DNA of 64,000 nucleotides from Favolaschia claudopus. Lineage: Eukaryota; Basidiomycota; Agaricomycetes; Agaricales; Mycenaceae. The position numbers and the translations under genes are program-made. Each line of letters starts with the position of its first letter. Positions within the stretch are counted from its first letter, which is position 1. A model generated the notes under the pieces. That model saw only the letters and a list, made by a program, of their open reading frames with translations, was not told where the DNA came from and made no database searches. Below, piece after piece: positions 1-10,800 of this stretch. The DNA lies in assembly GCA_037176885.1 (NCBI GenBank), contig JAWWNJ010000061.1:372001-436000 (forward strand), written 5' to 3'.

Positions 1-962
1 GCTTCGGCTCAATGCAGCCTTCATGCCGTTCGTGAATTAGGTTCCTCGTAACAACAGAATTTCGTCGTTACGAAAATATATCGTTCTCCCTCGATGCGCC
101 GTAGCGTGCGTCCCTCTTTCTATTTTCCTGTGTCATTAATCTCTTGATTATCTTCGATAGTCCCAATATCTCGACTCTCATCTCTTCTGCCCTTGCCCCG
201 CAGTCCTAATTCCGCTTGCTTTAACTCACATAAAGCTGGAATCAAACGTTACCTACTTCTCTATAGCGAATCGGGAGATTTCTTCCGTATACCGACTCTG
301 TGATGAATCGCACTAACTAATACCAAGTGCGGTTGATTTAATTCTCGCTGAAACCAGGTAAGTACAATATCTTGATCAATTCTTCGCTTTGGCAGAGTTG
401 AGGAGTTGAACACCCTCTTGTGAAGTTCGTTGCCAGGCAAGTGATTGTAATTTCGACTTTCGACGCGTTGAATATGACGGCACACTGACTGGACTCACCA
501 GTGTTTAACGTTCAACGCGCGCCGGCTTTCTTTGCAGGGTAATCCCCATGATGCTGTTTTTCACCTGCGCGCTCGCCAAGCGCTTCATGAACAACAGAAT
601 GCTCCAGGGAAACGTTGAACGTTCGGCACAGCTAAAAGATTATATAGGCTTTGCATCTGGAACCTTTCATGCTGGCCACTCGGAGTTCGACTCTCCGCGT
701 TCGAATTGCGCATGATCAATATGTGTTTTGATTTTCCTTCACGTTTGTGCGCAGATTTAGAACTAAATTGGGAGGCAAAGATTTTATAGGTTTTTACGTG
801 CATAATTCAACCCGACTTATTTTCCGCAGCGCCGGTTAACTCAGTGATGTTATCATGTTTTGTAGCAAGCCGATGGATACAAGATCGAAGTAAAATCATA
901 TACACGGCTGTGGTCCATGTCCGTAGAAAGAATTCCCATTCATCTCACAACCCATCATCAAA
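1..962. other. intergenic, no gene recognised
   Basis: Both strands carry only short open frames with no recognisable motif or consistent splice pattern. The last part is the 3' flank of the minus-strand F-box gene. Confidence 0.5.
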
Positions 963-2594
963 TCAATCCTTTTTCTCTTTCTTGAGCTTGTTTACATTGA
1001 GCCCCTCCGTTCGCAATCGTTCGATTCGAGTCCGAATCGCGTCTGGAAATGCGTCATCTGGGTGAAGTCGAACACGGGCAAGGAAGCGAATATCCATTGG
1101 ACGGTTCCACAGAGATTCGAGCAAATGACAGACCATCTGGTGGATCTCAGTTTCCCAGCCGCAGGGACTGCAGTCATTACTGGAGACGTCTAACTCCAAC
1201 GACGTGAGTCTTGGGAAGCTATTTGACGGCGTCAAGACCTGAAGAATAAGTCTCGCAAAATCGTCGCGAACGTATTTGCCGAAACCAACCCGTAGATGAT
1301 GCAGGCCAGTAGAAACTGATCGTAGTATGGAGCGTACAGTATCCGGATGGATATCACAGTCGTTGAAGTCCAGCGTCTGCAATCGACACTGAGAACGGTC
1401 TAGCATTGAGATAATGCTACTGTTTATACGCCATCCCGAGAGCGTCAGATATGCGAGGTCTGGCATAACGAGGCGTTCCCAACCCCAGTCGTTGGTGAGT
1501 GACAGCTGCTTCAAGTACGGAAGCTCCAGAGACGCGGGTGGGTCGAGCGAGGGTTCCTCAAACTCGACCAGGTAGAGAACGGCTTCGATGAGAGTATTCG
1601 CCTGCAGACGAAGAATGGGGAATATGAACATCGGGTCACCGCGCAGCCGCACATGAGTGAGCTGGTGATGGGGAAGCCACAATGCAGAGTGATAGTCGTC
1701 CAGACCAGAGGTTTTCACGTCGATTTCTCGAAGACGGGGAGCAAGGAAGAATGTATCTGCGAACTCAGATGGCCAGTAGTTGTCATGGATGAATCCAGGC
1801 TTCAGCTTCAAATATTCGAGCCGAGCTAGTCGACCTTTGGTTTGTGAAAGCAAAGGTAAAATGTCCAAGAAACGGGCCCAAGTGAGAGTAAACCGCGACC
1901 AGCGGTTACTTTCTTTCACCAAAGTGCACAGACTATCGCGCAGCTCGTCGTCGAAGAAATCGTCCTCCTGGATATTGAACTCGATGTTCAGTCCTGCGGG
2001 CTGTGACAGCTGAAGCTGAGCATCCAAAGCGTCCTGGGGAAGGTATCTCGGGATCTCTGGCGCCTCGCCGGCGTCACATTGCTGGTCATATATTTCCGAA
2101 TATTTCGAGCTGTACCTGTCAATATTAATGTTAAGGGTTGCAACTTGCGGATGTATCGAGTTATGAAGGATTCTCCCACACCTGATATCGATTCGGATGG
2201 CAGTCCAAAGAGACGCGTAGCCTCGCGCTATGTCCCTCCACACGCGGCAAACATGTGTGAGCTTCCAGGGCGCGATGGGTACTTCGCAGTCGGCCACTCT
2301 GCAATTGTATCCATCCAACGCCACCCAATGAAAGATATTGCAGACGAGTTCGGATGGCATGCGCCTGATTGGTGAGCGAGAAAAGACGGCAGGATGGAGT
2401 TTAAGCGTGGTGATCTGTGAGTTACACTCGTGGATGACTGCGGAAAGCATGTCGGCTTCTCTCTCCGCGCGCCTCAGTTCTTTCTGAAGAGTCGATATCT
2501 GCTCCTGAACATCTTTGTATTCTGATGTCAAAGCAGCGAGTCGGTTCTCAAGAAGAGCGATCAATTCGTCCATGGCGAGTGAGAATTCCGACAT
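963..2594 (-). CDS. coiled-coil F-box/LRR-like protein
   Basis: Uninterrupted single-exon minus-strand frame. From the Met at 2594 (MSEFSLAMDEL) it begins with a heptad-rich coiled coil of about 60 residues (ENRLAALTSEYKDVQEQ, LQKELRRAEREAD). An F-box-like block follows, RRMPSELVCNIFHWVAL then WKLTHVCRVWRDIARGYASLW, and then Leu-rich repeats to the C-terminus. This coiled coil, F-box, LRR order is very common in expanded agaricomycete F-box families, which are expected to act as substrate adaptors of SCF ubiquitin ligases. An in-frame Met at 2708 would add 38 residues with no coiled-coil character, so 2594 is preferred. The ligand is unknown. Family call is firm; the function is inferred. Confidence 0.85.
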   Translation of the reverse strand: MSEFSLAMDELIALLENRLAALTSEYKDVQEQISTLQKELRRAEREADMLSAVIHECNSQITTLKLHPAVFSRSPIRRMPSELVCNIFHWVALDGYNCRVADCEVPIAPWKLTHVCRVWRDIARGYASLWTAIRIDIRCGRILHNSIHPQVATLNINIDRYSSKYSEIYDQQCDAGEAPEIPRYLPQDALDAQLQLSQPAGLNIEFNIQEDDFFDDELRDSLCTLVKESNRWSRFTLTWARFLDILPLLSQTKGRLARLEYLKLKPGFIHDNYWPSEFADTFFLAPRLREIDVKTSGLDDYHSALWLPHHQLTHVRLRGDPMFIFPILRLQANTLIEAVLYLVEFEEPSLDPPASLELPYLKQLSLTNDWGWERLVMPDLAYLTLSGWRINSSIISMLDRSQCRLQTLDFNDCDIHPDTVRSILRSVSTGLHHLRVGFGKYVRDDFARLILQVLTPSNSFPRLTSLELDVSSNDCSPCGWETEIHQMVCHLLESLWNRPMDIRFLARVRLHPDDAFPDAIRTRIERLRTEGLNVNKLKKEKKD

Positions 2595-2949
2595 TGAAAG
2601 ACGGGATTTCAGGGGAAGCCGAAGCGTCCACGTTGGCGTGAAGAGGGTTGGGAGAGGGTCGCTGACTCGGAAGCCTTGCCTTGCCACGAGGTGGTGGTTG
2701 GTCGTCAAGTAGGGTTTAGGGTTACCGGCAGGTTCCGGTTGATAGCGTCAATCGGCTGTCCGGCGATTGAATACCCGACTCCCCTGAAGTACTTACCTCT
2801 TCACCCTCATGTCCAACTCATGTCGGCGCTTGACTCGATGCATGCGTTGTCCCTTGAAGCCAATGTGCAGCGAAGATTTCATGAAGGCATTGACCTCTAG
2901 CTGGCTAGCTTTTCCCTGCCTTCGGAGAGCTCCTCAGCCAGTGTTGTGC

Positions 2950-3500
2950 CTAAGCCCTAAGCCCTAGAGGGTCTCTAAGGCCTAAGGCCTTAGCCTAAGG
3001 CCTTAGCCTAAGGCCTTAGCCTAAGGCCTTAGCCTAAGGCCTTAGCCTAAGCCCTATGATAGGGCTTAGCGTGCGGCCGGATTTTTGAAATTTATTGCTA
3101 AGGCCTTAGAGACCCCACGTGCCGCTGACATAAACCACTTAGGCATTGATTGCCGCAGCACAGCCGGGATGGCAAACTCTTCTCACCCTTCTCAGATGCC
3201 TGCCGACGCACCTGAAGGGCACCCAGCTAACAGCCCGAGCATTGATGGTGGGTAGTTCAGTATTGTTGTGCTGTGAATTATAAAAATAAATTTCTTGCAG
3301 AGTGGAAACAGCTTCGTGCCGACATTTCAAGTCCTGCTGTGCGCTGGGAAATTGCTCTCAGCACCATCCAGCAGCTTCTCAAAATTCCCTTTTTTGGGGG
3401 TTCTAAGCCCCCTAAGCCCTTAGAGGCTCTAAGCCCTAAGGCCTATGCTAAGGCCTAAGGGCTTAGAGTGCCGGGGGGTCGTAAACTAAGGCCTTAGGCA
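2950..3500. repeat. repeat element with 13-bp palindromic tandem units
   Basis: Five perfect head-to-tail copies of the palindromic 13-mer CCTAAGGCCTTAG lie at 2981-3045, bordered by CCCTAAG/CCTAAGCCC variants from about 2950. A second cluster of the same words (TAAGCCC, CTAAGGCC, GGGCTTAG) lies at 3400-3500. Between them is about 300 bp of ordinary sequence with a gene fragment. The arrangement suggests a short non-autonomous element or an insertion with subterminal repeats. The words resemble the fungal telomere repeat TTAGGG/CCCTAA only loosely, and the array is internal. The class of element is not identified. Confidence 0.6.
3169..3458 (+). pseudogene. 5' gene fragment ending in repeat words
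   Basis: An ATG at 3169 opens 26 codons (MANSSHPSQMPADAPEG...). A good 53-nt intron (GTGGGT at 3248 to TTGCAG at 3300) follows, then an in-frame second exon reading EWKQLRADISSPAVRWEIAL and STIQQLLKIP. After about residue 62 the frame runs directly into the CCTAAG-type repeat words (GGSKPPKPLEALSPK) and stops at 3458. The intron and the amphipathic helix look like a real gene start whose 3' part was replaced or truncated by the repeat element. Family unknown. It could also be a small gene carried by the element. Confidence 0.35.
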
Positions 3501-4654
3501 CATCACTGTCCTCAGCTGATCAGTACTTATATCCACGGCAAGGTGACGACCCAGTCTCGAATCCTGTGAAATATTGCAGGTGCTGGTTCGAGCGGCAATA
3601 TCCATGATGTTCTCCTTTCCTTTCTTGTTTTTCGTTCGATTCGTGGATTCTTACGAACAGCATATTTTAGGGAGCGGCGGGACTGAAAAACTCCAATCTA
3701 TGCGTACCCAATCCCTGAGAGGGCTTGAAAGAATACGACACACAGCTTTCAGCCACTCTGAAGGCTGGGTCGATATATATCGCATAACTAGACTGGATGG
3801 TCCACGCTTGCTTCGGCTGAAATCGAATTTCTATTGCGCAAGAAATGATATTCGATTCGAGGTTGGGATTGCGTGATTCAAAGTGTTCGTCTTTTTTTTT
3901 TCGCGCTCCCACCGTGGAAGCGTTATCGTTGACTTTCTTCCTGGTTTCACCAAAGGAAATCCTCGCATCCATCTCTTGAAAACGACTGTAATTGATTCAG
4001 GCGCTGCTCTTTTCCGTTCGATTCGGAATGGGGTTCATTCTGCAGATCCCTTTTTTCACCGTCGGATGTTCAGCAACACAATAATCTTCGCAACACACGG
4101 CGAGTCTTATTTAATGCTTTTATCGATGTTGACTTATTTGAGAAATTGCCTCAATACTATTTGCCAGACCTGAAATTTCTGAATCATAGTTCCAGCTCGG
4201 GTTCCGATATTGAAGTAAGCCACAGCCGCAAATGGTTCCCATCTGCCTACCGTGTCACTACTGCTCGTAGCCATAATTGTTAGCAGAACCTCGTTCGATC
4301 CGAGGATAGGCGATGAACGAAGAGCGTTTGCTTTTTGCTTGTATACTAGGAGTACAACTTGGGTTACTCTCAGTCCAATATTCTAGCAGATTCTAAGATT
4401 GAAACCAAAATATTTGAACAATCGCGTCACTGTGGCACCTAATATGTACGAGACAAAGAAAGAAACTTTCAACACTTGAACGACCCGTCGCGAATTGGTA
4501 GCCTCGATCTAAGGGTAGATTGAGTTTCCGAAGCTCACTGAGGCAAATTGGCCGTTCGGATGTATCCACGAGCAATGGAAATTCAAGCTTAAGCTTGAGT
4601 AATATTTCATGAAGCATTAGCTGGAGATACCCATCGACCCAATAAATCCCTGTA
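3501..4654. other. intergenic, no gene recognised
   Basis: AT-richer sequence with only short frames. It contains the 3' flank of the minus-strand kinase-like gene. Nothing further could be supported. Confidence 0.4.
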
Positions 4655-5683
4655 TCATCTCGACGCGTCAGAAAGGACCACCTTGAAGGAATCAATCAAT
4701 TTGTGCGATACGCACCTGGTTTCCGGCCCTATCCACGGAACATTCCACTGGCCGAGAACCCATTGTCTGCAAAATTTGATATCCTCCATCGCCGGGAAGC
4801 GCTTCATGAAGCGAACCAGCCCAATATCTATCATCGTTGCCTTCAGAGCATATGGGTGTTCCGGTTGCGTGCTGGGGAAGTCGAGGTCGATGTGGATCCT
4901 GTTGCGCCAAGGGCAGCCTTGCGCATCGCAGAAGTTTTCCGACGAGGGGGTTGTAGGGATATCGATGATGAGGTTCCGGGGGAGCATGTCCATGGGAATT
5001 ATGTCGCAGATGAAGAAGTCGTACGCCAATCTCGCTGTACAGTCGACGAAGGCGGCGTTGTGCGCAGGACAAGTTTTGCTTCGCTTCGGATCGTGTTCAT
5101 CGAGCAAGCACTGCATGTCGATTCCAGGCACGTAGTCCGAGAGAACACAATAAATGTGTCGTGGTTTGATGAAGTTGACGGTGATTTCTGCTGCGAATAT
5201 ACCGTGCAGAATCGGTACATGAGATCCTACGAGGGATTGAAAGTGTTTGTACGTCTCATCGTAGACCCCCAGTGCTCGTTCTATGGCGGCGAATCTATCG
5301 ATGATGATGGTATTAAAATAAAGCGGGTCGTATAGGCGGGCTACAAGCGGCTTGTTTAGACTCGCTGTGCTGACACGCCACACCTGAGCAGCTTGCCCCG
5401 CGCGGAAACCGGTCGACAATTCCTCCTCCAGGCTGATGGTGAAGGCTGCTGCCTGGGTGGCCGTGGAGCTGCAGGGGATGTCATGGTCGTAACAGGCATC
5501 CAGGGGATTGCTGCGGAGCTGTCTCTCCAGAGGTCTTCTCAAAGGAAGGTCCGGCCAAGTTGCAAGTAAGCCAAGCATCTTTTGTACAGGCTTCGCTGGT
5601 GGCTGTTCGAGGTGGCAGAGTGGGATTTTGGCTCCCTCGTAGTAAATCGTCTCTAGATCAGGGCGTTTCGGGGAGCGCGACAT
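4655..5683 (-). CDS. protein-kinase-like fold protein (copy 1)
   Basis: Single-exon frame of about 340 residues; the start is taken at MSRSPKRPDLE (5683) by comparison with the paralogue at 6725-7813, although an ATG at 5710 is also in frame. Seen: a beta3-like VARLYDPLYF, a helix-C-like IERALGVYDETYKHF, a hinge YCVLSDYVPG, a catalytic-loop-like MDMLPRNLIID and a DFG-like MIDIGLVRF. This is the order of a protein-kinase/aminoglycoside-phosphotransferase fold. The ATP-binding lysine expected in the VAxK strand is Arg, and the HRD-like motif reads MDM, so activity is doubtful. Such divergent kinase-like proteins are frequent in basidiomycetes. Substrate unknown. It is transcribed away from its paralogue. 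Confidence 0.75.
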   Translation of the reverse strand: MSRSPKRPDLETIYYEGAKIPLCHLEQPPAKPVQKMLGLLATWPDLPLRRPLERQLRSNPLDACYDHDIPCSSTATQAAAFTISLEEELSTGFRAGQAAQVWRVSTASLNKPLVARLYDPLYFNTIIIDRFAAIERALGVYDETYKHFQSLVGSHVPILHGIFAAEITVNFIKPRHIYCVLSDYVPGIDMQCLLDEHDPKRSKTCPAHNAAFVDCTARLAYDFFICDIIPMDMLPRNLIIDIPTTPSSENFCDAQGCPWRNRIHIDLDFPSTQPEHPYALKATMIDIGLVRFMKRFPAMEDIKFCRQWVLGQWNVPWIGPETRCVSHKLIDSFKVVLSDASR

Positions 5684-5710
5684 TATTATTTGATGAATCG
5701 TTGGTGTCAT

Positions 5711-6664
5711 GAGCCGAAGGCAGAACGAAATGGCACCAGATTCTTAGGAAAGTATTCGAGAATCGAGATGGAAGTTCGGGAGAAGAGCGACTCGGCAACT
5801 GGATGTTGTGGCTTGTTGAGTGATGCCCGGCCCGATGCCGGCATCCTCTTGCTTCTGACCACCAAGTCGTTCGCCCGGACAGACGATCAGACACGCGCGC
5901 TGGGCGTGGCGCTACTCTAGCCGCTTCCGGAGAGTATCCATGCGCCGCTTCACGGGCTTGCAGACACTTTGGGCCACCACGAATGGATGAAAAATGCCAG
6001 GATCGACTTCGAGTGTCACGGCGGCAAACCGTTCGAGCGTTACAGAGATACGGTATGCTCATCCTCGTGGACATTCCAAGTGGCGGATAGAACATTTCTT
6101 GCTGGCAATCAGACAAATTGAAGTGTACTTCAGCTACGACTCAATGAACATGCGGCATAACAAAGTTCGAGCGTTGAGAGTTGGTTGAGAGGTGGATGAC
6201 CGGGGAGCACTTTCTAGGTACATTGCTTCTCAAGTTTCTTGTATTTGGAATATTTATGTACCCCTTCATATCTTGTGAACAGCGCTGCGATTCTACGAGC
6301 TGGATTCCATCTGGAAATTGGGATGCCTAATCTATCTTCTTTTCCGTTTAGAACTATTGCACTCAGCCGATTGAGGTGCCGCGCTCGCTTGACTCAGATC
6401 CCGGACCCCAGCTTCTTGGCTAAATTGTAAGCTCGATTCTTCCATTCAGTAGTTACTCTATGACAACTTTTACAAGATTTTCGGTGTTGCGCTTGGGAAT
6501 TGTTTTGGAATTCCGTTCAATCGAGAAAGCCGAGTACTCATGAGGTGTGCAATTCGATACTGTTACTGATTCTTATTTTACAATTAGGGCACAGACTCTG
6601 AGACGGAGGTTAACAGCCGCGTGTCTCTGAACGTGTGCTACATAAGCGATGCTTGACCTTATAA
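5711..6664. promoter_or_regulatory. divergent intergenic region between kinase-like paralogues
   Basis: About 1 kb separates the start regions of the two head-to-head paralogues, so both promoters must lie here. An overlapping minus-strand frame (5658-6116) is Arg/Ser-rich with no motif and is judged a shadow. No discrete operator was identified. Confidence 0.35.
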
Positions 6665-6724
6665 ATGGCACGAGGATGGGACAAATCACTGAAAAGTCCA
6701 CTTAGGACACTCACTCCGCGATCC

Positions 6725-7813
6725 ATGCCTCGTCGTTCTGAAGCCCAAGCACCACGGTCTCGAAAGCGGCCTGACATCGAGTCTGTGTATCAGAGCGGCG
6801 CCTCATTCTCCCTATTCTACCCAGAACGGCTGCCCGATAAGCCAGTGCAACGCATTGCCGTACCCGGGGCGATACCGCGGTGGCCGCAGCTTCGTCTGGA
6901 CCCTGAACTCAGAAAACAGCTGCGCAAAGTGCCGTTAGACGCTTGCTATGAGCGCAATATCGCCTACCGCACCCCCGTGGCTACCACCATCAAACTAGAA
7001 GAGGGATTGTCGACAGGTTTCCGGGAGGAGCAAGCGGCACAGGTGTGGCGCGTCAGCTCACCGAGTTACACAGAGTCGCTTGTAGCTCGGTTGTACGATC
7101 CTCTGTACTACAACAACTTGTCGACGGACAGATTCGCAGACATCGAAAGATCGGTGGCGATTTACAACGAGGCGTACAAACATTTGAAATCTGTCGAGGG
7201 ATCTCATGTCCCTGCGTTGCGGGGGATCTTCGTAGTTGAAATCTCCGCTGGGTTCCCCAAACCACGATACATTTACTGTGTTTTGTCAGATTATGTTCCG
7301 GGGACGGACCTGAGACGATTGTTCAAGGAACACGATCCCGATGGAAAGAAGACATGCGACCCTCACAAGGCCGCGTTGATTGACTGCGCAGCGAGGCTCT
7401 TGTATGACTTCTTCCCCTTAACCATCTACCCCCACGACATGTACACTCGGAATGTGGTTATAGACATCCCGGACACACCTTCACTCGAAGACTTTTGTGA
7501 TGTGGAAGGCTGTCCGTGGCGCAACAAAATCCATATCGACCTCGAGTTTCCCCGTTCACAACCCGAGCATCAATATGCACCGAAAGCGAAGATGATTGAC
7601 CTTGATATCCTTCGCTTCATGGAGCCTAAGGCTTGGATGCTTGATATTTCCTATTGCAGAAGTTGGATCGTAAAGTTGTGGAATGCTCCCTGGATATCAT
7701 CCCAGTGTCTGTGCGTGTTCCAACGATCTTGTCCACAATATGCTCGTCTCATTTCTTACTCTAGGGATATTTTGGGGAGGTGGCAACCTCTTGACGAAGG
7801 ATCAGATGCTTGA
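6725..7813 (+). CDS. protein-kinase-like fold protein (copy 2)
   Basis: Single-exon paralogue of the minus-strand gene at 4655-5683. The start MPRRSEAQAPR at 6725 matches the other copy; an in-frame ATG at 6665 would add 20 residues. Seen: STGFREEQAAQVWRVSS, beta3 strand VARLYDPLYYN with Arg in the usual Lys place, helix-C-like IERSVAIYNEAYKHL, hinge YCVLSDYVPGTDL, catalytic loop PHDMYTRNVVIDI (the H-D and R-N pattern is better kept than in copy 1), and DFG-like MIDLDILRFM. The C-terminus differs from copy 1. The Arg for Lys replacement in both copies suggests an ancestral pseudokinase or a non-canonical kinase. Role unknown. Confidence 0.78.
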   Translation: MPRRSEAQAPRSRKRPDIESVYQSGASFSLFYPERLPDKPVQRIAVPGAIPRWPQLRLDPELRKQLRKVPLDACYERNIAYRTPVATTIKLEEGLSTGFREEQAAQVWRVSSPSYTESLVARLYDPLYYNNLSTDRFADIERSVAIYNEAYKHLKSVEGSHVPALRGIFVVEISAGFPKPRYIYCVLSDYVPGTDLRRLFKEHDPDGKKTCDPHKAALIDCAARLLYDFFPLTIYPHDMYTRNVVIDIPDTPSLEDFCDVEGCPWRNKIHIDLEFPRSQPEHQYAPKAKMIDLDILRFMEPKAWMLDISYCRSWIVKLWNAPWISSQCLCVFQRSCPQYARLISYSRDILGRWQPLDEGSDA

Positions 7814-10800
7814 GTGAAGTCGTATAGAGTAGTATCTGGATAGAAAGTTTTGCCCAATTCGCATCTGTATTACTGCTCCAAGTACAGTTGCTGTAACGAT
7901 AAGCATATGAACTCACGGATAAGAACCTCAGCCTCGGTAGTAAATTCAAGAGAAATTTCTGCAGTCTAGTGCAGCACACAGAACTGAGCCGCTGAAGGAC
8001 GGTACATGTAGACAGAAAAATGATTAAATTTATGCCGGCGGGCGCGTCGATGGACCAGACGGTGGATGACGGCCAGATGCAGCACGGAGCGCTGGAAATT
8101 TAAATTCGGAAGCAATTTGAGAAGAATGGAGGGGAAGCTTGCTGAATGGTATACAGTACTGGGAAAGTGGTGTCTATTAGCGGAGCTGAAATGGGTCGAT
8201 AGAAAAAGAGATACTTTTCGGAGGCCGACGTGGCGTACGATTCGTACGGTATCAAGTGCATTAGTTGACGTTTATTCTTGATCAAGAGTAGCAGCCTGAG
8301 CAGCAAATATTAATCTCGAGAAAAAAGCGTTGCCGCCGTTTGCGATATATAACAGGATCGGAGTGCTGTTCTCGTTGGTGTCCTGTACAGGATAGATGCA
8401 TTTCTTACCCCACATACACATGTTACAGTGTAAGTTACAGCGCCAGTGAACGTCGTAACGGTGATTCAGAAGAAAGATTGGTTAGTCCGAAGTAATGAGC
8501 TTTCGAATGGTGAGAGGCGTGATTTACGTCGACTCGCGACTCAATTTTTGCCGCAACCTGTGCTTTCAACTTTGGATGAGAACGATGATGCAGATGGAGT
8601 TCGGAAACAAGAGACGGGTGTTGTGGTTTGTTGACTTCTGAAGCCGATGTCGGCATGGGTCCTTTTGTCACCAACCACCATGGCTTGGGCGTCGTGATAG
8701 ACAACGACCAGGAAGCATCAATGCCGCTCTCCCCGCTTTCGATGATTTATCTACAACCCCACAACCCGCTCAAACCAATTCCTAAAACTCGAGGTTTCGT
8801 CGTATGACTTGGTGGGAGCGAAATCACATCCTTATCACCTTTTGCGTCCAACGCAATGCCAGCGGCTAGGCGCTTCGAGTTCTACTGCCTATGCATCCAA
8901 TACAAGTTACTTGGGTCCGCCCCCAATGGCTGTAGCAACTGTGAGTGGCCCAGTTTACTTTCAAGCCGCGATAACTGAATTTTTCGCATCATTTTCGTAG
9001 CATCGACTCAAATTGAAGCGTGCGACTTGCAGAATATGCCTCGGAGCGTTGGAGGTGCATAAATACGGTGTCGCTGCGTTCAATAGAGGCTGTGTGCTTG
9101 ACAATGACCTAATGCGTTCGTTATGAGATTGTCTTGTTTTGGTCTCGAAAATTAACGCTTTTTTCCAGCGTTCTTGTTCTCTGGTCCTCTACGTGTCTCC
9201 GGGCTGTGCTGTGAACTGTCTATTTGCTTTGGCTACTCACTTGTCATTCAATGAGCCAGCACCGAATCCTTCTGCAGCGTTCTTCAATCCTGCCGATACA
9301 TATCCGACATTCTTTTCACGGCGTACGGCCATGACGCTCGCCCCAATCCTCCTCCCCACAGTGCCTTGACGTCGCGCTCGCACGCCTCTCGCGTTCGCCG
9401 GCACCCCGCGCATCTCGAATGGTTTTACGCCTGCGTGCACTGCTCGTTTTCCCCGCCCTTCGCTCAGAGGCTTAGCTCGGCGTTCTATCCACTCGGCAGA
9501 GCATCTACCGCTGGAAACGCGCGTCTCCGGTAACCGCGTCAAGGCTTCGTGGCATCAAATCAAAGCAAGCCAGCGCAAGCACAAGCGCGAGCAGGCGGTT
9601 GTTATCGACAAGCCTTCAAAATATCGCAAGTACGTCTTATTATTTCGTTCTCACACACTCTATCCTCCCGTATACTCACTATGGGTTCTTCTACAGCTCC
9701 TCCCACCACGGCACTTGTCCCGTGCCACAAACATCGCATCCCCGACTATTGCGTGGCATCGACGAAGAAAACCTCCCTGTACCTCCCTGTAAGCACTCGC
9801 CCTCGTATCCTCACACGACGCTCATAGATGCAGTAACCGTCTCCGTCTTCGATCGTAGCGACAAGAGCACTTGCTGGTCAATGCCATTAGGATGACTCGC
9901 ATCTTCCTCAGCTGGTCCGCCCACCCCCTGTCAGCCATTCGACGACCTCCTTCTCGGCATGCCCCGAGCCCAACGCACCTTCCCCGTCTCCTCCGCATGT
10001 CAGCAACGACGGCAAGCTCTCCTTCATCTGCTCTCTTATATACGCATCCCGCTGATTCGCCTTTCATTCTAGTGCTTTCTTACTGCTCTCTCCGCCGCCG
10101 AAGCCGAATCAAGTACGTAGCGTGCCTCGTCGTACGACTCGTACCTACCCCTTCGAGGGTGCGGCTGCTTCGGCGCTCGGCGGCTATGCGTTTGCTGTCG
10201 ACTGCGGCGTCGTTAGCGCGCGGATGTGTAATGAGTGGCGGACGGCGGAGATGGTGGGTAGGATGGCGTCGAGGACGCTGAGGGCAAACGAGTGGCTTGG
10301 GACGGCATTCTTGGGATGCAGCTGGGGGGGAGGAGAGTGATCAGCGCTGTTGGCGGCACGAGTCCGCTGCACGTCGTTTTCCTTACCCGCCCCGTGACGA
10401 TGGTGTGGCGGGGACTGCATGTCGAGGATGCCCAAGCCCCGACTGCGTATCGGCCGAGACGACCTGGTTGCCGAGAGGATGACGACGAGCGTTGTCCCTG
10501 CTTTCGAGGGAGAGCGAGAGAGAGTCGGCGGCGGCGAATGAGGATGAGGATGATAGTCGAAGAGGCGGAAACGCCTTCGTGCTCGGATGTGGTACATATC
10601 TCGGTCGGACGCTCTCGAGCGCGGGGCATGCGTGTCGATTGACGTCGGTGTATTCATGGGCGTGGGGTGGGGCAAACTGCGGGGAAGACGAGATTGAGAG
10701 GAGTATGCGTTGCAGAGAAGGAGACTGCGGCGGCGGCGCTGTATATTCATCGAGTCTGCTCCTGACCCACCGATGACGACGGTGGGGTGACGCGGATGGG

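Noticed and set aside
2941..3060. Telomere or internal telomeric repeat
   Set aside because: The unit is CCTAAGGCCTTAG, not TTAGGG; the array is short and flanked by ordinary genes.
5658..6116. 152-codon minus-strand frame upstream of the first kinase-like gene
   Set aside because: Overlaps the gene start in another frame, Arg/Ser-rich, no motif.
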